From positions 1-8,595 of the forward strand of contig DAOWER010000291.1 in NCBI GenBank assembly GCA_030638405.1: 8,595 bases of DNA, in the 5' to 3' direction. This document shows positions 1 to 6,486 of this stretch, in pieces. The DNA comes from Candidatus Eiseniibacteriota bacterium (GTDB lineage Bacteria > Joyebacterota > Joyebacteria > Joyebacterales > Joyebacteraceae). The notes under the pieces are model-generated. The model saw nothing but the letters and a program-made list of their open reading frames with translations, searched no databases and was not told the origin of the DNA. The position numbers and the translations under genes are program-made. Numbering within the stretch: the first letter of the stretch is position 1; each line of letters starts with the position of its first letter.

Positions 1-813
1 AGGTATGAGTCGTTCAGCGCCTACGGGAGATCGAAGGCGCGCGTGTTCGAGAATCAGAGCGCTTCGGATTTCGCCGTACTCAACTTCGACGATCCGCGCG
101 TGGCGGCGCTCGAGGCCGACCTGGCTGCCACGGTCATCCCCGTGAGCGCCGAACGCGAGGTCAGACATGGCGTCTTCCTGCGCGGTGACACGATCGTCTC
201 ACAGGTGGGTGGCAGAGAGCAGGACGTCGTCCGGGCGAGCGAGGTGGGCATTCCGGGACCCCACAACCTCTCGAACGCGCTGGCGGCGACGGCGGCCGCT
301 GCCGCGGTCGGCGTAACGCCTGCGGATGCAGCGCGGGTACTCGCGGGCTTCAGGTCTCTTGAGCACCGGCTCGAGGAGGCAGGCGAGATCGACGGCGTGG
401 CCTACGTCAACGACTCGAAGGCCACGAACGTCGATTCGGTGGGCTTCGCGCTTCGGAGCTTCGACGCTCCGATCGTTCTCATAGCCGGCGGGAAGGACAA
501 GGGCACCGACTACTCGCCTCTTCGCGAGACCATCGCCAATCGGGTCAAGCGCCTCGTTCTGATAGGAGAGGCGGCGGAGAAGATGGAACGGACGTGCGAG
601 GGCGCGGGTCCCATCGAACGTGCCGCGTCGCTCGGCGAGGCGGTGATGGCCGCGCGCACAGACCCGCAGCCCGGCGACTGGGGTCTTGCGTGGCTTGCGG
701 GCGCTGGCTTCGACATGTTCGACGATTTCGAGGACAGGGGACGGCAGTTCAAGGATCTTGTCGCGGAGCTTTCGCGGCAGGAACGCGCGTCCGCCGCGGG
801 AGGTGGGAAGTGA
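1..813 (+). CDS. murD: UDP-N-acetylmuramoyl-L-alanine--D-glutamate ligase, C-terminal part (5' end outside window)
   Basis: MurD adds D-glutamate to UDP-MurNAc-L-Ala in the cytoplasm using ATP. The frame is open from base 1, so the true start and the P-loop of the central domain lie upstream; the GTG at 43 is internal. The 270 visible residues contain the end of the central domain (SFSAYGRSKARVFENQ, then VLNFDDP), the GPHNLSNALAA motif, EHRLE, NDSKATN at fragment residues 137-143, and GGKDKGTDY at 163-171. K140, T142 and K167 match residues known in the family to contact substrate or nucleotide. The end FDMFDDFEDRGRQFKDLV is also typical. The oddity is residues 230-236 (AWLAGAG), where the family has LSPACAS; the last serine of that motif contacts D-Glu in E. 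coli MurD and is glycine here. The stop overlaps the ftsW start by four bases. The gene assignment is secure; full activity is less so. Confidence 0.96.
   Translation, partial: RYESFSAYGRSKARVFENQSASDFAVLNFDDPRVAALEADLAATVIPVSAEREVRHGVFLRGDTIVSQVGGREQDVVRASEVGIPGPHNLSNALAATAAAAAVGVTPADAARVLAGFRSLEHRLEEAGEIDGVAYVNDSKATNVDSVGFALRSFDAPIVLIAGGKDKGTDYSPLRETIANRVKRLVLIGEAAEKMERTCEGAGPIERAASLGEAVMAARTDPQPGDWGLAWLAGAGFDMFDDFEDRGRQFKDLVAELSRQERASAAGGGK
798..804 (+). promoter_or_regulatory. ribosome binding site of ftsW
   Basis: GGGAGGT ends five bases before GTG 810. It lies inside the last codons of murD and decides the ftsW start in favour of the GTGA overlap rather than upstream in-frame candidates. 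Confidence 0.75.
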
Positions 814-1982
814 GAGGGAACGTACGCTGCGATTGGGCGCTGGTCTGGACGACGCTTCTTCTGATCCTCGTCGGGATGCTGACCGTGTACACGGCGAGCG
901 TCCACGTCGCCGAGCACAAGTTCGGCGGCAGCCACGTTTTCCTGGTGAGGAACGCGTTCCGTGCGGCGTTCGGACTGGCCGCGATGGCGTTCGCGTACCT
1001 CTTCGACTACAGGTCCTATCGCAGGCACGCGAAGAAGGCGATCCTCCTGGTCATCGTAGTTCTGGTGGCGACGTTGTTCTTCGGAAGGGCCGTGCGTGGC
1101 ATGCGCGGCTTCCTCCTCATGTTCCAGCCCAGCGAGGTGGCGAAACTGGTCCTCGTGGTCTATCTGGCCGACGTGCTCGCCCGCAGGAAGGACGAGCTTG
1201 GGAACTTCGTCCACGGGCTCCTTCCCAGGCTGGGGCTCGTGGCGTGCGTGGTCGGGCTCATACTGCTTCAGCCCGACTTCGGGAGCGCGATCGCGGTCGT
1301 GATCCTCTCCCTCGTGCTGCTGTTCCTCGGAGGCGCCAGGCTGTCGCACATCGGCGCCCTGGGGGCGGCCGCGGTCCCGGGCGTTGTCCTCGCGGTGAAG
1401 TTCGTGCCTCACATCGCGGAGAGGTGGGCCGTGTGGCGCGCCACCTGCGACCTCACGCTGACGGGAGTCGACACCCGAGGCGCCGGATACCAGATCTTCC
1501 AGTCGCTCCTGGCGCTCGGGTCCGGCGGGCTGTGGGGAAGGGGTATAGGGGGAAGCTACCAGCGCGCGTTCATTCCGGACCCGTACACCGACTTCGCCTT
1601 CTCCATCTGGGGTGAGGAGGTCGGGTTCCTCGGCACGTTCGGGCTCGTCTGTGTGCTCGCCTTCTTCCTGATCCGCGGGCTTCGGATCGCGAAGCGGGCG
1701 CCGGACCGCTACGGCCAGATCCTCGCGTCCGGACTGACCGCGATGGTGACCATCTATGCCGCCATCAACATCGGGGTCGCGACCGCGCTCATCCCGACGA
1801 CCGGGTTGCCGCTTCCGTTCATCAGCTACGGCGGCTCGTCGTTCATCATCAACATGGTCGCGGTAGGCATCCTTCTGAACCTGTCCAAGCGTCCCGCAAT
1901 GGCGGGAGGCTCGAGGGTAGTGCCGGCGGAGCTGGAGGGACGGTGGGCGGCTCCGAACGCCGAAAAAGGGAAGAGGTCGTGA
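810..1982 (+). CDS. ftsW: septal peptidoglycan glycosyltransferase FtsW (SEDS family)
   Basis: A polytopic inner-membrane SEDS protein that polymerises lipid II at the division site with a class B PBP partner. From GTG 810 it is 390 residues, normal for the family, with about ten hydrophobic segments. Visible signatures are QPSEVAKL at residues 106-113, QPDFGSA at 154-160, GYQIFQSLLALGSGGL followed by PDPYTDFAF with D261 at the place of the essential SEDS aspartate, and LPLPFISYGGSS at 333-344 before the last helix. The extracytoplasmic stretch ahead of GYQIFQS (around CDLTLTGVDTRGA) looks a few residues longer than usual. The start is chosen because GTG 810 overlaps the murD stop and has a good ribosome binding site; a longer upstream frame is only murD read out of phase. 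RodA is the alternative, but the position between murD and murG argues for FtsW. Confidence 0.95.
   Translation: MRGNVRCDWALVWTTLLLILVGMLTVYTASVHVAEHKFGGSHVFLVRNAFRAAFGLAAMAFAYLFDYRSYRRHAKKAILLVIVVLVATLFFGRAVRGMRGFLLMFQPSEVAKLVLVVYLADVLARRKDELGNFVHGLLPRLGLVACVVGLILLQPDFGSAIAVVILSLVLLFLGGARLSHIGALGAAAVPGVVLAVKFVPHIAERWAVWRATCDLTLTGVDTRGAGYQIFQSLLALGSGGLWGRGIGGSYQRAFIPDPYTDFAFSIWGEEVGFLGTFGLVCVLAFFLIRGLRIAKRAPDRYGQILASGLTAMVTIYAAINIGVATALIPTTGLPLPFISYGGSSFIINMVAVGILLNLSKRPAMAGGSRVVPAELEGRWAAPNAEKGKRS
1892..1907 (+). repeat. small hairpin in the 3' end of ftsW
   Basis: TCCCGC and GCGGGA pair over six bases around the loop AATG. It lies about 70 bases ahead of the murG start, inside ftsW codons. 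It is short, and in DNA of this composition it may be chance. Confidence 0.3.
1973..1977 (+). promoter_or_regulatory. probable ribosome binding site region of murG, start ambiguous
   Basis: GAGGT lies one base before GTG 1979, seven before GTG 1985 and ten before ATG 1988. An AGGG at 1967-1970 is better spaced for GTG 1979. Spacing alone allows any of the three starts, which differ by at most three residues. Confidence 0.45.
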
Positions 1983-3166
1983 GAGTGATGATAGCCGGAG
2001 GCGGTACGGGCGGGCACATCAGCCCAGGCATAGCCATCGCCGACGCGCTGGAGCGATCGGCTCCGGGTATCGAGGTGTTCTTCATGGGGCGAAGGGGTTC
2101 CATAGAGGAGCGACTCGTCGGCCGCACGGGGCGTGGCTTCGTGTCCGTGCCGTCGATGGGGCTCAGGCGCAGCGCCGACATCAGGAACGTCGCGATGCCG
2201 TTCGTGGTGCTCGCGGGCTTCGTTCGTGCCCTGGGCGTTCTCGCCTCGAGGCGTCCGGCAGTGGCGGTCGGCACCGGCGGCTTCGTCAGCATGCCGCCCG
2301 TCCTCGCGGCCCGGGCCCTTCGGATACCGGTGGTTCTCCAGGAGCAGAACTCCTATCCCGGGCTCGCGACGCGCGTGCTCTCGCGTTCGGCGGCCTCGGT
2401 TCACACGAGCTTCGAGGAGACCGCCGTGCACCTGCCGCGGGCGCGGGAGGTAGCGTTGTCCGGCAACCCCGTGAGGAGTGAGTTCGAGGCGACCGACCGC
2501 GCGGAGTCGAGGCGCAGACTCGGTCTCGACCCCGAAGGCACCGTCGTCCTCTTCGTAGGCGGCAGCCGAGGCGCCCGGCGCATCAACGAGGCGGTGGCAA
2601 GCGGGGCCGCAAGGATGGCACGGATGGGGATCGAACTCGTGGTCCAGACGGGCGCAGACGACGTCGCGGGCGTGAGGGCGGCCGTGGCCGAGGCGGGCGT
2701 GAAGGCGATCGTAGAGCCCTTCTTCGACGACATGGCCACCGCCTACGCGGCGAGCGACCTGGTCGTGTCGAGGTCGGGAGCGACCGCCATAGCAGAGATT
2801 GAGATAGTCGGGAGGCCCTCGGTTCTTGTCCCGTACCCACATGCGACCGAGGGACACCAGATGAAGAACGCGCGCGCCGTGGAACAGGCCGGCGCCGCGG
2901 TGGTCGTGCCCGACCATGAACTGAACGGCGAGAGGCTCGCCGATGAGATCTCGGAACTGCTGAAGGATGTGGCGCGGTTGGCACTCATGGCCGAGAGGGC
3001 CAGGGCGCTCGCGCGGCCCGACGCGGCTGAGCGGGTTGCCGAGGCGGTCCTGGCCCTCGCGCGACGGGGGAGCGCCACAGAAGCGCCCGGCGGCGGCAGT
3101 GACGCCGGCGGAAGCGCCGGCGACGGCGGCGGTGAAGCCGCGGCAGACGGGAGAGATGCGCAGTGA
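1979..3166 (+). CDS. murG: UDP-N-acetylglucosamine--N-acetylmuramyl-(pentapeptide) pyrophosphoryl-undecaprenol GlcNAc transferase
   Basis: MurG transfers GlcNAc from UDP-GlcNAc to lipid I, giving lipid II at the cytoplasmic membrane face. The two GT-B (GT28) halves are clear: GGGTGGH at residues 7-13, GTGGFVSMPPVLAA, EQN at 122-124, SGNPVR at 161-166, GGSRGA at 194-199, then SRSGATAIAEIE, with E273 in the position of the UDP-binding glutamate, and HQMKNA at 293-298. GTG 1979 is preferred because it gives MRVMIAGGGTGGH, the usual family N-terminus, and overlaps the ftsW stop by GTGA. The product is 395 residues against about 360 usually. The surplus is a Gly/Ala/Asp-rich tail from residue 364 that does not resemble the glycosyltransferase fold. 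The stop overlaps the murC start by four bases, so murG and murC are probably translationally coupled. Confidence 0.96.
   Translation: MRVMIAGGGTGGHISPGIAIADALERSAPGIEVFFMGRRGSIEERLVGRTGRGFVSVPSMGLRRSADIRNVAMPFVVLAGFVRALGVLASRRPAVAVGTGGFVSMPPVLAARALRIPVVLQEQNSYPGLATRVLSRSAASVHTSFEETAVHLPRAREVALSGNPVRSEFEATDRAESRRRLGLDPEGTVVLFVGGSRGARRINEAVASGAARMARMGIELVVQTGADDVAGVRAAVAEAGVKAIVEPFFDDMATAYAASDLVVSRSGATAIAEIEIVGRPSVLVPYPHATEGHQMKNARAVEQAGAAVVVPDHELNGERLADEISELLKDVARLALMAERARALARPDAAERVAEAVLALARRGSATEAPGGGSDAGGSAGDGGGEAAADGRDAQ
3103..3122 (+). repeat. GC-rich hairpin in the murG tail
   Basis: CGCCGGCG occurs at 3103-3110 and again at 3115-3122, separated by GAAG. The unit is its own reverse complement, so the RNA can form a perfect eight-pair stem with a four-base loop. 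It sits about 40 bases before the murC start inside the low-complexity murG 3' end. There is no following T-run, so it is not a standard terminator. Confidence 0.5.
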
Positions 3167-4560
3167 CGATGTTCGGACGTGTGAAGCACGTGCACCTCGT
3201 GGGCATCGGCGGAGCCGGAATGAGCGGCATCGCCGAGGTCCTCCTGAACCTGGACTACGTCGTATCGGGTTCGGACCTCAGGCGCAGCGAGACGACCGAC
3301 AGGCTGATCTCGCTGGGCGCGCGCGTCAGCTACGGTCACAACGCCGCCAACATCGAGGGCGCGGACGTCGTCGTGGTCTCGACGGCGGTGTCGCGGGACA
3401 ACCCGGAGATCCTGGCGGCGCGCGAGCGATTCGTCCCCGTCATTCCCAGGGTTGAGATGCTGGCCGAGCTCATGCGGATGAAGTTCTCGGTAGCCGTCGG
3501 AGGGACGCACGGCAAGACGACGACGACGTCGCTCATCTCCGCCGTGCTGTCGGCCGGCGGGCTCGACCCGACGGTCGTCGTCGGCGGGAAGATAAGCTCG
3601 ATGGGCACGGGGGCCCGGCTCGGCGCCAGCGAGTATATGGTCGCCGAGGCGGACGAGAGCGATGGGTCGTTCCTGAAGCTCTCGCCGACGCTGGCGGTCG
3701 TCACCACGGTCGACGAAGAGCACCTCGACTACTATTCGGGTCTCGAGGAGATAAAGAGCGCGTTCACACGATTCGCCAACAGCGTGCCGTTCTACGGCTG
3801 TTCGATCGTCTGTCTGGACGAGCACAACATCCAGTCGATCATCGGCGACATCGAACGGCGGGTCATCACGTACGGGCTGGCGAGCCAGGTGGACGTGCAG
3901 GCGGTCGGCGTCGAGACGTCGGGCGAGCGGACGGCCTTCGGGGTCGTCGCAGGAGGCGAGGAACTCGGCCGGATGGAGATAACCATGCCGGGCCTGCACA
4001 ACGTCTACAACTCGGTCGCCGCCGTGGCAGTCGGTCTGGAACTCGGCGTTTCCTTCGGAGACATCGCCGAGGCCCTCGGAAGCTTCGAGGGGATATCGCG
4101 GAGGTTCGACGTAAGAGGGGAGGCTCACGATGTGCTTGTTCTGGATGACTACGGACACCACCCGGTCGAGATTAGAACGACGCTCTCAGCAGCAGCGTCC
4201 CGCTGGAACCGCAGACTCGTCGTCCTGTTCCAGCCCCACAGATACACGCGCACCCAGAAGCTCCTGGAGGAGTTCGGACGGAGCTTCTACGACGCGACAG
4301 TCCTCCTCGTAGCCGGCATCTACGCCGCGAGCGAGGAGCCGATTCCGGGAGTGAGCGGCGCCAGCATCGTCGAGGCGGCCCGCAGGCACGGCCACCGCGA
4401 CGCGGATTACGTGGAGGAGCTGGACGCGCTCTACGAGCGGGCGATGACCGTCATCAAACCGGGCGACGTGGTCGTCACGCTCGGCGCTGGAGACATCTAC
4501 AAGGTCGGCGAGCGGATCCTCGCGAGCCTCCGCGAGAGGAAAGCCGTGGAGAACGCTTGA
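3163..4560 (+). CDS. murC: UDP-N-acetylmuramate--L-alanine ligase
   Basis: MurC joins L-alanine to UDP-MurNAc with ATP, the first peptide step of the cytoplasmic pathway. It has 465 residues, the usual size. Domain order is as expected: the UDP-binding Rossmann loop GIGGAGMSG at 14-22, the ATP P-loop GTHGKTTTT with K118, EADESDGSF from E162, VDEEHLDYY, GLHNVYNSVAA, then RRFD, the MurC-specific DDYGHHP at 328-334, FQPHRYTR at 356-363 and a C-terminal LGAGDIY. DDYGHHP and the missing D-Glu motif separate it from MurD, MurE and MurF; Mpl is less likely given the neighbours. GTG 3163 overlaps the murG stop (GTGA) and has GGAG nine bases upstream; ATG 3169 would cost two residues and is spaced worse. 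Confidence 0.97.
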   Translation: MTMFGRVKHVHLVGIGGAGMSGIAEVLLNLDYVVSGSDLRRSETTDRLISLGARVSYGHNAANIEGADVVVVSTAVSRDNPEILAARERFVPVIPRVEMLAELMRMKFSVAVGGTHGKTTTTSLISAVLSAGGLDPTVVVGGKISSMGTGARLGASEYMVAEADESDGSFLKLSPTLAVVTTVDEEHLDYYSGLEEIKSAFTRFANSVPFYGCSIVCLDEHNIQSIIGDIERRVITYGLASQVDVQAVGVETSGERTAFGVVAGGEELGRMEITMPGLHNVYNSVAAVAVGLELGVSFGDIAEALGSFEGISRRFDVRGEAHDVLVLDDYGHHPVEIRTTLSAAASRWNRRLVVLFQPHRYTRTQKLLEEFGRSFYDATVLLVAGIYAASEEPIPGVSGASIVEAARRHGHRDADYVEELDALYERAMTVIKPGDVVVTLGAGDIYKVGERILASLRERKAVENA

Positions 4561-4582
4561 GGGCGCTCGGAGTCGCAGTACT

Positions 4583-4607
4583 GGGTCCCCGCCTGGGGCG
4601 GGGACCC
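4583..4607 (+). repeat. strong hairpin in the murC-murB gap
   Basis: The arms 4583-4593 (GGGTCCCCGCC) and 4597-4607 (GGCGGGGACCC) are perfect reverse complements over 11 bases around a three-base loop, TGG. No T-run follows, so it does not fit an intrinsic terminator. It ends five bases before the GGAG taken as the murB ribosome binding site. A role in mRNA stability, processing or murB translation is inference. Confidence 0.8.
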
Positions 4608-4612
4608 CGAAC

Positions 4613-4632
4613 GGAGACAGCGTTGGAGACAG
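4613..4632 (+). promoter_or_regulatory. murB ribosome binding site with an eight-base direct repeat
   Basis: GGAG at 4613-4616 lies six bases before TTG 4623 and decides that start. GGAGACAG occurs at 4613-4620 and again at 4625-4632, straddling the start codon. The second copy has no well-spaced start after it, because ATG 4662 is too far away. Confidence 0.55.
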
Positions 4633-5534
4633 ACCCGAAAATAGTCTCTGAGCTTGCGAGGATGGCGCCGGGGCAGGTGCTCGTCGCTGAGCCCATGGCC
4701 AGGCACACGTCCTTCGGGCTGGGCGGTCCGGCCGACCTCTTCGTCGAGCCCACCGATCCATCGACGTTCCGTGAGTGCGCCGACTATCTGGCGGAGGCGG
4801 GCGTCCCGGTCACTCTGATGGGACGGGGAACGAACGTCCTCGTCAGAAGCGGAGGGATTGAAGGAGCCGTGATGACCGGAATGAAGGCCTTCACCACGCT
4901 CACTCCCACCGACTCCGGAGCGCGGGCGGGCGGTGGCGTGGGCCTGCCGAGGCTGCTCTCGTTCTGTGCCGAGCACGGCCTCTCGGGTCTGGAGGGGCTC
5001 TCCGGCATCCCTGGAAGCGTGGGGGGCGCGGTGGCCACCAACGCGGGGAGTTTCGGGGTGTCGGTCGGTGACCGTCTCACGGGTATCACCGTGTCGAAGC
5101 CGGGTGGGTCATCGTCGTTCGTTCCCCGTGACGAACTGCAGATCGCCTACCGCACGGCCGGGCTCTCTCCCGAGACTCTCATCGAGGAGATAGAGCTGGC
5201 TCTCGACCCGGGGGAGCCTGCGGACATCAGGGCGGCACAGCAGGAGACGCTTGAGAGGAAGTGGAAGAGCCAGCCGAGCGGAATGAGGTGCGCGGGGTGT
5301 GTGTTCAGGAATCCCGAGGGCGCCGCCGCGGGGAAACTCATCGACGAGGCCGGACTCAAGGGCCTGCGTGTGGGCGGCGCGGTGGTCTCCGACCTGCACG
5401 CCAACTTCATTCTGAACGACAGAGGTGCCACCTCGGAAGACGTCGAGGAACTGGTCGAGATCGTGCGTGAGCGCGTCGCTGCGTCGGCGGGCGTCACGCT
5501 CGAGCTCGAGATCGAGGTGGTCGGCAGACGGTAG
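4623..5534 (+). CDS. murB: UDP-N-acetylenolpyruvoylglucosamine reductase
   Basis: MurB is an FAD and NADPH enzyme that reduces UDP-GlcNAc-enolpyruvate to UDP-MurNAc, the substrate of MurC. From TTG 4623 it has 303 residues, the size of the shorter (type II, Bacillus-like) enzymes. FAD-binding signatures are ARHTSFGLGGPAD near the N-terminus, GRGTNVLV from residue 67 and SGIPGSVGG at 127-135; Y176-R177 fit the conserved Tyr-Arg. The proton-donor motif reads AGCVFRNP at 224-231, so the usual serine is C226, a substitution known in the family. The C-terminus has the expected glutamate-rich strand. TTG 4557 would overlap the murC stop (TTGA) with GGAG five bases upstream, but would add 22 residues encoded through the hairpin. 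TTG 4623 places ARHTS at residue 25-26 as in Bacillus MurB and is preferred. Confidence 0.93.
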   Translation: METDPKIVSELARMAPGQVLVAEPMARHTSFGLGGPADLFVEPTDPSTFRECADYLAEAGVPVTLMGRGTNVLVRSGGIEGAVMTGMKAFTTLTPTDSGARAGGGVGLPRLLSFCAEHGLSGLEGLSGIPGSVGGAVATNAGSFGVSVGDRLTGITVSKPGGSSSFVPRDELQIAYRTAGLSPETLIEEIELALDPGEPADIRAAQQETLERKWKSQPSGMRCAGCVFRNPEGAAAGKLIDEAGLKGLRVGGAVVSDLHANFILNDRGATSEDVEELVEIVRERVAASAGVTLELEIEVVGRR

Positions 5535-5544
5535 GGACGATCGA

Positions 5545-5565
5545 GGACGGCGCGAACGGCCGTCC
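5545..5565 (+). repeat. hairpin in the murB-ftsQ gap
   Basis: GGACGGC at 5545-5551 and GCCGTCC at 5559-5565 are perfect seven-base arms around a seven-base loop, GCGAACG. The right arm can instead pair with GGAC at 5570-5573, so two structures compete. The second would sit closer to the ftsQ ribosome binding site. No T-run follows. Confidence 0.5.
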
Positions 5566-5575
5566 GCACGGACAC

Positions 5576-5580
5576 GAGGA
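5576..5580 (+). promoter_or_regulatory. ribosome binding site of ftsQ
   Basis: GAGGA ends six bases before GTG 5587. It decides the ftsQ start against the long upstream open frame that overlaps murB. Confidence 0.6.
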
Positions 5581-5586
5581 CACGCT

Positions 5587-6486
5587 GTGTCAGGACTTCG
5601 CCTGAAGAACAAGAGCCGCAGGGGGAGGGGTGCCAGGACCCGTACCACGCGCCTTGGCGCCCGGACCCGTACCCCGCGTGGCAGCACGCGGACCCGCCGC
5701 CGCAAGGCCGGGGGCATCACTTTGCGCCTTCCTCGTGTCGAGTGGAGCATCAAGCGCTTCGCCATCGTCGCGTCGGCACTGATCCTCGTCGCCGGCATGA
5801 CGCTGGTCATATCGTGGGCTCCCGGATGGGGACGAGCCGAGGAGCGCTTCCTCCTGTTGCGGTTCGAGGTCCGGGGCAACAGGGTTCTGACCGAGGACGA
5901 GGTCCTCGAGCTCTCGGGTGCCGTGATGGGCTCGAATCTCCTCGACGTCAGGATCTCACTTCTCGAGGAGGCCGTGGCGGCGTCCCCTCGCGTAGACAGG
6001 GTGCAGGTGAGGAGAGTCCTCCCGGACCGCGTGGTCGTGACACTGGACGAGAAGCGTCCGGCCGCCCTCGTGGCGGTGGGCGCCAGCGACGTAGTGGAGG
6101 TGACGGATGACGGGGCGGTTCTGCCGGCGGTGGCACAGACCGCGTCGGTCGACCTGCCCGTCATCACCGGGGCGGTGGGGGATGTGGAGCCGGGGATTGC
6201 CGAGCTCTCTCCTGAGCTCACCGACGCGCTCGCGCTTCTGGCGCGCGCGCGGGAGGTCTCTGAGGGGCTCTGGATGGATATATCGGAAGTCAGGATTGCG
6301 CCGGGGTCGGGTCTGGTCATCTATACGGTAGCCGACGGGGCAGAGATCAGAGTTGGCTCCGGCGCTCTAGGTTCGCGCGACCTCGAACGCCTGTGGCGGG
6401 TGCTCATCGATATCCGCGACAGCGGGAGAGAGGCCGAGGCGATAGACCTCAGATTCAAGAATCAGGTCGTGGTGAGGCTTTCGTAG
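5587..6486 (+). CDS. ftsQ: cell division protein FtsQ (DivIB-like, POTRA domain)
   Basis: A bitopic divisome protein that links cytoplasmic and periplasmic division proteins and in model bacteria binds FtsB and FtsL. From GTG 5587 it has 299 residues. Order: an Arg-rich cytoplasmic tail (residues 1-57), one membrane helix at about 58-78, then a POTRA domain beginning LLRFEVRGNRVLTEDEV at about 90 and running through VDRVQVRRVLPDRVVVTLDEKRP. The beta domain ends IDLRFKNQVVVRLS, typical of FtsQ C-termini. Overall similarity within this family is always low, so the assignment rests on topology, POTRA pattern and position before ftsA. The tail is unusual: 14 arginines in the first 39 residues, arranged partly as a nine-residue repeat. 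It could bind nucleic acid or acidic lipid; that is inference. Confidence 0.9.
   Translation: MSGLRLKNKSRRGRGARTRTTRLGARTRTPRGSTRTRRRKAGGITLRLPRVEWSIKRFAIVASALILVAGMTLVISWAPGWGRAEERFLLLRFEVRGNRVLTEDEVLELSGAVMGSNLLDVRISLLEEAVAASPRVDRVQVRRVLPDRVVVTLDEKRPAALVAVGASDVVEVTDDGAVLPAVAQTASVDLPVITGAVGDVEPGIAELSPELTDALALLARAREVSEGLWMDISEVRIAPGSGLVIYTVADGAEIRVGSGALGSRDLERLWRVLIDIRDSGREAEAIDLRFKNQVVVRLS
5629..5682 (+). repeat. two 27-base in-frame tandem repeats in ftsQ
   Basis: Units at 5629-5655 and 5656-5682 agree closely in their first 23 bases. They encode GARTRTTRL and GARTRTPRG (residues 15-32), followed by a degraded third unit, STRTRRR. The period is nine codons, consistent with duplication that kept the frame. 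Confidence 0.75.

Noticed and set aside
594..809. Upstream extension of the ftsW frame into murD
   Set aside because: It translates murD out of phase into an Arg/Gly/Cys-rich string; GTG 810 has the ribosome binding site and the family N-terminus.
2743..4161. Long open frame on the minus strand (472 codons) across murG and murC; similar ones at 510-1412, 1826-2917, 5109-6320 and 6813-7712
   Set aside because: They lie opposite well-identified genes, show Arg/Pro/His/Asp-rich composition typical of shadow frames in GC-rich DNA, and show no recognisable motif.
4583..4612. Hairpin 4583-4607 as an intrinsic terminator
   Set aside because: No T-run follows the stem, and essential genes of the same pathway continue directly downstream.
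4626..4648. GAGAC/GTCTC inverted repeat just after the murB start
   Set aside because: Only five pairs with a 13-base loop; not above chance.
5425..5586. Upstream extension of the ftsQ frame into murB
   Set aside because: The sequence is murB read in another frame; GTG 5587 has its own ribosome binding site.
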